A DNA stretch of 64,000 nt, from assembly GCA_964517135.1 (NCBI GenBank), contig CAZFBA010000018.1:1-64000 (forward strand), read 5' to 3'. This DNA is from CAZFBA01 sp964517135. Its GTDB lineage: Bacteria > Cyanobacteriota > Vampirovibrionia > JBFMGH01. The number at the start of each line of letters is the position of its first letter. Positions within the stretch are counted from its first letter, which is position 1. Under the pieces are notes generated by a model. That model made no database searches, was not told the origin of the DNA, and worked only from the letters and a program-made list of their open reading frames with translations. Shown piece after piece: positions 1 through 9,000 of this stretch. A program made the position numbers and the translations under genes.

Positions 1-3000
1 TGTAGCGCTAATATCATTCAGGTACAGGTCGCCTGATGTCTGGTTGATGAAGATATCGTTTGAGGCCGAAGCTGTTAAAGCTGTAATCGTATTAATAGCA
101 ATATAATTTGTGACATCACCAATTGAGCCGCTGGTGGTATTGATATCAAGTGTATTAGCGACTACAAGCTGACTGCCGTCACTAATGATATTGCCAGTGC
201 CTGTGTTGTTAATAGTTACAGAGCCTGTATCATTACTTAGTGTGCCTGTCAGGCTAATATTAGAATCCCCATTATTAGTAATAGTAACTGTTCTTACTGT
301 TGCATCGGGTGTATTGTTGATGATGAAGTTATCATAACCGGCTGTCTCGTCAACATCATTAACATATAATTTCCCATCAAGTTGAGAGACAAGGTCATTA
401 ATGATCAGGTGGTTGTTAGAATTGTTGGTGATATCAATTTGAGCATTTCCTGTGACAAAATTTAATGTACTGTTGCCGGAGGCATTATCTGCATTCATAT
501 AAACATTGCCACCGTTAACATTATAGACATCGATATTGCCTCCAGATATCACTGCCGGTATATTGCTGGACGGATCAATAGTGTTATCAGCGTTGACCAG
601 TAAGACTCGAGCATAGTTGCCGCCGACATTTAGTGTTGAATCAGCAATACTAGCATAAGAAGATCCAGAAGATGATGTACCTGTAAGGGTTACATTTTCA
701 TTGCAGGTAATAGTAGAAGTGTCAATAATTGTTATAGCGTCACTGGCATTTTGAGCATTTGCGATTAAATGAATATCGTTAGCATAATCTATTGTAGAGA
801 GCTGGATTCTGGCTGTAGCAGAACCGGTACCAGTGTTAGTAGATGTTATAAATATGTTTTCGACAGAAATAATATGAGAACCATCAATATCAGCCAGAGA
901 AAGGCCTGTATTTGAAATTGTATCAGATAAAATAATATTGCCACCTATTGTTAAAGTGGCTAGCCAGCCTAAGGTAACGCCATAGTTATAGTTGTTAGAG
1001 TTTACGCCTGTATGTGAAAGGTTGACGTCACCTCCGATAATATAGGTACCGTTTTCAAGGATAACCATTTCATCAATGTCAATGGTACCAGAGGAAGCTT
1101 CAAAAGTAAGGTTTCCATCAATAATGCCGTCGACAAATTCCATTTTGGCTGTGCCGTTAGCATTTGTTGAAGTGGCTGTAAATGTTACATCTTCACCAAC
1201 GTCTAATGTATTGTTATTGGTATTCATATAAACAGCAGCATCATCAGCAGCACTGGCAGTCATAGTAAAATCACCTGTTATAGTGATCGGGTTAGGGCTA
1301 TTACCGGTAATTTTAGTAGAAGCCGAACCTGTGCCATTGTTAATGGCTGTTAAAGCCAGAGAATCAGCATTTATAGTTGTATTATCAATAAGAATGTCTG
1401 CTGTATCGTTTCCGGAATGAGTGACTGTCAATATTATGTCAATGGCTGAATTAATAATGGTGCTGTTGTCAATGGTTATGCTTGCAACATCATTTGTGGT
1501 AGTACAATCTAGAGTAATATTTCCTGTGCTGGTGATATTTGTACCATTAATAACAATCCAGCCCGGGCCAGTAGGGGGTGTAACTGTAACAAGAAGGTCG
1601 CCGGTCATATTAACAGTGCCGTTAGAGTCAAATATGATGCCGCCACCGCCTGTATTACTGGAGAGAAGCTCTGCATAACCGGCTGTTAAGTCCATAAGAG
1701 TCATGTTCCAGGAGATATCTTGAACGTAAACATTGTTTAATGCACTTAAAGAAACTTCACCTGAAATATCAATATCAATGAAATTAGTTGCATCACCAAT
1801 AGAACCAGAGGTAGTTGTCATGGTAAGTGTATCAGATTCAATAACCTGGCTGCCGTTGCTTAAGATATCGCCTGTGCCGGTGTTAGTTATTGCAATAGGG
1901 CCTGTATCATTGCTTAGTGTGCCTGTCAGGCTAATATTAGAGTCGCCGTTATTAGTAATAGTAACTGTTCTTGCTGTAGCGTCAGCAGGTGTATTAATAG
2001 TATAACCTGCATAACCTCCTGTATTGTCGACATCATTGACATAGAATTTTGAGCTTACAGCTGAGGTAAAATCGCCAATGACAAGGTTATTGTCTGAATT
2101 ATTTGTAATATCAATCTCAGCATAGCCGCTATAGAGGTTTAACGTTGCATTACTGCCCCAGACGTTTGAGCCATACATATACAGGTTAAAATCAGGTTCT
2201 GTGCTTGTTACAGTAACATTACCCCCGCCGACAGTGGCTTCAATATCACTTGAGGGGTCAATAGATCCATCAGAATTGACCAGCAATATTTGCGGTGCTG
2301 AAGGTATAATGGTGACAGTTGAATTTTCTATGTATGCTTCGGTTGTACCGCTTCCGCTGGCAGTTAGAATGACAGTATCATATGAAGTTATTGTCGTACC
2401 TGTTGTAGAGGTATCAGAAATAGTTGCATATGCATTATTGGTTGTTGCTGTAGCGGTCATAGTTATTCCGCTTGCGGTAATAATAGAACTATCAATATTG
2501 CTATAAACTTCCTGATCGCCTGTGGTTGAAGAACTTAAAGAGATGCTTCCTCCTGTATTTACTGTGCTGTTTCCAATGCTAACCCAGTTACTGTGACCGG
2601 GAGTTGTAGTTGCTCCGCTTCCTGTTAAAATTAAGTTTCCCGAAATGGTTATATCAGAATAATCAATATAAACATCACCCCAGTGAGAAGCCGCTGAAGA
2701 GGTTAATATAAGGTCGTTAGCATTAGTTATAGTGGAGTCTTCTATACCTGCTATAGAAATATCAGTACCGTTAGAAGTGGCTGATATAGTTATATTTCCG
2801 CCTGCTGTGAGGGTTGCATTGTTAAGAATATTAGATTCTGCTTTGCCGTTTCCGTCGGCAATGGATATTACCTCTATATATTGACCGGCAACAACTGTAG
2901 TGTCAGTTTTTATCTCTGCAAAAGCTATGCCGTCACCAGTATTGTGGCTTTTTATGCTAATATATTCACCAGCTGTAACATTAGTGTTTTCATTAATAAG

Positions 3001-6000
3001 AGCATAAGTGGTTATAGAACCTGCGTTTGTGACATCAAAGTCTATGTAGCCACCAACATCAACATTTGAGTTAATCCAGAATTCTGCACCCCATATGGCA
3101 CCCCAGCCTGCAGGATCGAGAGAATCATTAACTAGGGTAGTAACAATAAAGTTACCTGTTGCTGTAATATCAACGTTGCTGGTTCCAAAGCCACTGCCGC
3201 CGCTATTGTTTGTTGCAGTAACTATAATGTTATCTACTGTATTAATGGTAGTGTTTTCAATACTGACAAATAGAAGTTGAATAGTATCGTTAGTGGCAGA
3301 CATTATTAAGTCACCACCAATGTCAATGCTCGGGCAGTTGTCTAGAGAAAGATAGCGCTCGGAAGAAAGTGATACATCGGTATATAATTCAAGGTTTCCG
3401 CCAATATTGAGGGTTGAACTGTCAATCCAGGTGGTAGAATCAGTTGTAGAAGTTGAACTTAATATCAGATCACCACCGGTATTGACAGTGGAGTTAAAGA
3501 CATAAGCCTGATAATTTCCTGTTGCATCTGTTGACAGGGTTACATTACCGGGAGCGGTGAAGTTTATTCCACTAATATAGACGTTTCTGTTTCCATAAGC
3601 ATAGAGGTTTTGGATTGTACTGTTGGCTGTAAGGTCTATATTACTGGTAAGTTGAATGTTTCTGGTAAGGCTGTTAGTATCGTCGTGGTTACCAAGATGC
3701 AGTGTATCAGCTTTTATACGATAGATTTTGGCAGGGGTCAGGCCTGCTGTTGTAATATCTCCTGCTGTTCTTCTGCTTATAATGACCTGATCACCGGGGT
3801 TTGCTCCGGCGTTAATTTCTGTATCTGCACCGGCAGTATCAATAGTATAGGTGTCTCCTGTTATGCGTATATCACCTGAATCAAAGCCATTATTAGCCCA
3901 TGAAAGCACTCTGGCGTTTGAGCCTATTGTTATTGTATTGCCGTAAAGATCTATAAGCCCTGAATTGCCAGTTGATATATCTGAGGTATAGTTACCAGTG
4001 TAGGGGTCAGCAATGGCTCTGGTTGCTACAATGCCTCCATCGCTGATTGTTACGTTGCCAGCGGTTGAAGTGAGATAGATATCGCCGCCTTCCATTGTCA
4101 TGTTTACGTTTGCGTCTATAACTATATTACCTGTGCCCTGTATGTGAAGGCTTTCAGTAATATCAGATTGTGTCAGGCGGAAATCGTCTGTTAAAGTAAT
4201 ATCTGTTACATTAGAATTGGTGCTGGCATGGTTACCCAGGTAAAGGTTTTTGGCATTCAGCAGTTTAATTGTTTCAGCATCATAGGCACTAATAGTCATT
4301 GTATGGGGTTCATTTAGGCTTATTATGATGTCATTTATTGCTGTCATTTCTGTTATTGTGCCTGTAAGACCAATTTGAGGGCTATCCATTATTAAAAGTG
4401 TTATGGTATCACCAGATATCAAAATATTGTCATCTTCTAGATGGAAGGAATAGCCGGTAAAAGTTGCATTGCCGGTAACGTTGACAGTTGAATTACCACT
4501 TAATAAACCAACATTTTCAGGCCCGCTGGTTGAAGAGGCAGACATACTTAAATTGCCGTTAACTGTTACATCTGAATCAACTATAGCAGTGCCTGCTTCT
4601 TGACTGCCATTGTTTATAGATTCCATAATAAGATCAACTGTTTCAACTGTTGATTCTAAGAAATATGAATATGCAAAGCCTGTGCCCAGGTTTTCGGCTG
4701 TCATTGTTGTTGTGCCGGCAACATCAATGGTACTAATTCCAAAAGCGATTTCAACATAACTGGCAGCACCTGAATTGCCCTGACCAGTCATTGTTAGGTC
4801 TCCAGAAAGGGTAACTGTTGAAGTATCTATAATAACAGCTACACCGTCGTCAGAGCTGTTTGCAGACATTGAAAGGTTCCGGGCATTAATATTGCTGGAA
4901 GGATTAATAACAGTTTCCTTTGCTCCAGAGCCGCTGGTAGTAAGTGTTATATCTTCTGGTATAGTAATATTTGTAGTATTTATATAAATATTATTATTAG
5001 TATTGACGATCATGTTTTTAACACTTGAGTTAGCAGTAAAGTCAAGTGCTACATTATCAAAAGTCAGTTGATCCATAGCAGAATTGGTATCAGCATGATT
5101 GCCAAAAACAAGAGTATTAGCATTCATTCGATAGATTTCATCTACATCGGTATTAAATATCCAGTAATCACCTGCGTTATAGCCGCTTAAAATGATTTGA
5201 TCACCGGCATTAGAGCCTGCATTTATTTCAGTATCAGCACCTGTGGTATCAACTGAGAAGCCATTTAGTATTAACCTTATATCACCTGAGTCATAACCAG
5301 AATCAGCCCAAGAGATAACACGGGCATTCTGGCCTATATATAGAGTGTCACTTGTAGAAAAAGTTATAATGCCAGAATTGCCAGCAGAAGCATCAGTGGT
5401 ATGGTTTCCATTATAGGGATCAGCAATGTTTCTGGTTGATACAATTGAGTTATTAGAGACATAAGCACTGCCATTAGTTGCGATAATTTCGATATCTCCA
5501 CCTGCCAGAGAAACAAGTTTACCGGAAGAATCTATAATAATATCTGAATCAGCTGTAGGGCCGGTATTGCTTACGTAAATAGAACCGGCATAAATATCTC
5601 TGAGTGTAATATCACCGCTATCGGTATAGGTTTTGCCTGTTCCGGCTCTAAGTTGTATGTCAACAGCCCCTGTACCAGCATCAATAACAGTGCCTGCTGC
5701 CATAGTAATAACAGCATTACCTGCGTCACGATAGGCATCAACAACACCATTAGCCAGCAAATCGTTGGCATATATGTTTAATCCGCCGTTGCCTGTCGAT
5801 ATATTTTCGTTAATGAATATGCTGCGGCCAGCCTGAAGGGTTAGGGTGCCACCATCGCCATATATGTTATTAACATTGATTGCGCTGTTAACAAAGATGT
5901 CGTTATTAGCCTGAAGTATGACATTAGAGGGTGAGCTTAAGAGATTTTCAAGTGTTGACCGGGTGATAGAGACATTGCTTGAGGGCAGAGATGCATAGTC

Positions 6001-9000
6001 AAAGCCACTGAACACAAAGTCATCCCAGGGCATAAGATAGACAGCACCTGAATTTAAAGAAGTGTTATAGGAACCGTCATCATCATGGGCACCGATTGCC
6101 AGTCTGTTATTGTTAAGGCTAACATCAGAGCCAAATCTATCATTAGTTTCCAGGTAAGGACTCAAATCAATGTTTTTACCGCCGGTATAACCGTGACCTA
6201 TGATAGCTTCAAGCGCCCCGTCGTTAAAAGCAGTGTCAGCAAAGCTGAACATATAGACTGCTCCAGAATCTGTTACGGTACCGCTGCTGCCGTTATCACG
6301 GCCAACCCCGATTGCAAGCAAATTGCCATCCATAGAAACCCCAGCGTAGCCAAGCTGGTAATCAACACCCAGATAAGCAGTCAAATCAATGTTTTTGCCA
6401 CCAGAATAACCATAACCGATTCTTCCTTCAAGGTTGCCGCCGGTAAAGCTTGTATCTGTAAATGTGAATAAATAAGCTGCACCAGAATTAGTTCTGCTAT
6501 TACCGCTGCCATCATCACCTCTGGCACCTATAACCAGGCTGGTTCCCTGTAAAGCAATTGCGCTTCCGAAGGAGTCAGATGCATCAAGGTAAGCTGTGAG
6601 GTCAATATTTTTACCGCCTGAATAACCGTAACCTATAATGCTTTCAAGGTTTGCTCCGTTAAATTCTTCATCAGTAAATGTAAATAAATAAGCTGCACCT
6701 GCACTGGCTCTGTTATTGCTGCTGCCGTTATCATTTCTGGCACCGATGGCCAGCCTGGTTCCGTCAAGAGAGACACTGGATCCAAGTTTATCACCAGCTT
6801 CAAGGTAAGTAGAGAGGTCATAATTTTTACCGCCTGAATAGCCATAACCTATAATAGCCTCAAGATTGCCTCCGCTGAAATATTCATCAGTAAAGCTGAA
6901 TAAATAGACTGCGCCGGCATCAACTGCACTATCACTGCTGCCATCATCCTCATATGCTCCGACAGCAAGCCTGTTGCCATCCAGCGAAACGCTCCGGGCA
7001 AAATAATCACCACTTGCAAGGTAAGAACTTAAATCAATATTTTTACCACCGATATAGCCATGACCAATAATGCTTTCAAGTGTTCCACCATTAAAGTATT
7101 CATCAGAAAAGCTGAATAAATAAACAGCCCCGGCGCCAGTTACAGTATCATCGAATCCGCTGTCGCCACATGCACCGGCAGCCAGTCTGTTGCCATCGAG
7201 AGAAACTGAATAACCGAAACCATCACCAGCTTCTAAAGTTGAGTTAAAATTAATATTTTTAGATATTTTACCGGTATAGTTAGCACCTATAATGCCTTCA
7301 AGCTTGCCCTGAGAGAATTCAGAATCAGTAAATGTGAATAAATATGCAGCCCCTGAATTAGTTAAAGTGTTGTAGTTGCCGTCATCCCCTGAACTGCCAA
7401 CAACCAGTCTGTTACCATCAAGAGAAACAGAAGTTCCAAAGTGATCATCAATGTCGAGATAGTCAGTGAGGTCAATATCTTTAGTGCCATTATAACCATA
7501 ACCTATTCTGCCTTCAAGGTTGCCGCCAGAAAAGCTAGAATCAGTAAATGTAAATAAATAAACATTACCAGAAGCTGAGCGTGTATCACCGTTACCATCA
7601 TCACTCCAGGTGCCGGCTGCTATTCTATTACCATCAAGTGAAACAGAAAACCCGAGTTCATCACTTATATCCAGATAACCTGTCATATCAATGTCTTTGG
7701 GGCCAGAATATCCGTATCCGATTCTTCCCTCAATAGTGCCTCCAGAAAAGTCTGAATCAGTAAAAGTAAATAGGTAAATTGCCCCTGCTCCATTTCTGGT
7801 ATCACCATTACCGTCATCTTGCCTGGCACCAATGGCAAGTCTGTTGTTATTCAGAGAGAGAGCATTACCAAATGCATCATCAATATCCAGATAAGCTGTG
7901 AGGTCAATGTTTTTTCCGCCATTATAACCATAACCTATTCTGCCTTCAAGGTTGCCACCAGAAAAGGTTTCATCTGTAAAAGTAAATAAATAAGTAGCAC
8001 CTGAATTTGTTCTGGAATTGCTGCTGCCGTCATCCTGTCTTGCACCTACAGCAAGCTGGTTGCCATCAAGAGAGAGCCCTGTTCCAAAATAGTCACTGGC
8101 TTCAAGATAAGCAGTCATATCAATATCTTTAACACCAGAATACCCATAACCTATTCGTCCTTCTAGAGTACCGCCTGAGAAGGTTGCATCTGTAAATGTG
8201 AATAAATAAACCGCTCCAGAGTTTAAAAGACTGTCACTATCGCCATCATCCAGGTATGCTGAAGCAGCAAGCCTGTTTCCATCAAGGGATACTTTGTAAC
8301 CAAAATTATCATTAGTATCAAGATATGAAGAAAGGTCAATATTTTTACCGCCAGAATAACCATAGCCTATTATGCCTTCAAGGGTTCCGCCATTAAATTG
8401 ATCATCGGTAAATGTAAACAGGTAAACAGCACCAGCTCCAGAGACTGAATTGTCATAACCGCTATCATACCGTGATCCAATAGCCAGTTTATTTCCATCA
8501 AGTGAGACTCCTTGAGTCAGGAGGTCATCAATATCAAGGTAAGAAGCAATGTTTATGTTTTTATTAAGCCCTTCAGGGTAGTTATGGCCAATAATACCTT
8601 CAACTTCAGGGTATGAGAAGTCTGAATCAGCAAAGGTGATTAAATAGATAGCCCCTGAATTTGTAAGGCTGTCACCAAAACCGTCATCATAAGGAGCCCC
8701 GATAGCCAGTCTGTTGCCATCAAGGCTTACCCCATAACCAAACATATCATTTGAACCAAGAACTGAGCTGACATCAAGGTTTTTACCACCGGTATAACCA
8801 TAGCCTATTATGCCTTCGACAGTGCCACCAGAAAATTCTGAATCTGTAAAGCTGAATAAATAAACTGCACCGGCATCCGGGCAGGCCTCGCCTTCACCAT
8901 CATCAAACATTGCTGTTACTGCAAGCCTGTTATTATTTAATGAGAGTGCATAACCAAGCTCGTCACCAGAGTCAAGATAGCCTGTCATATCTATATCTTT

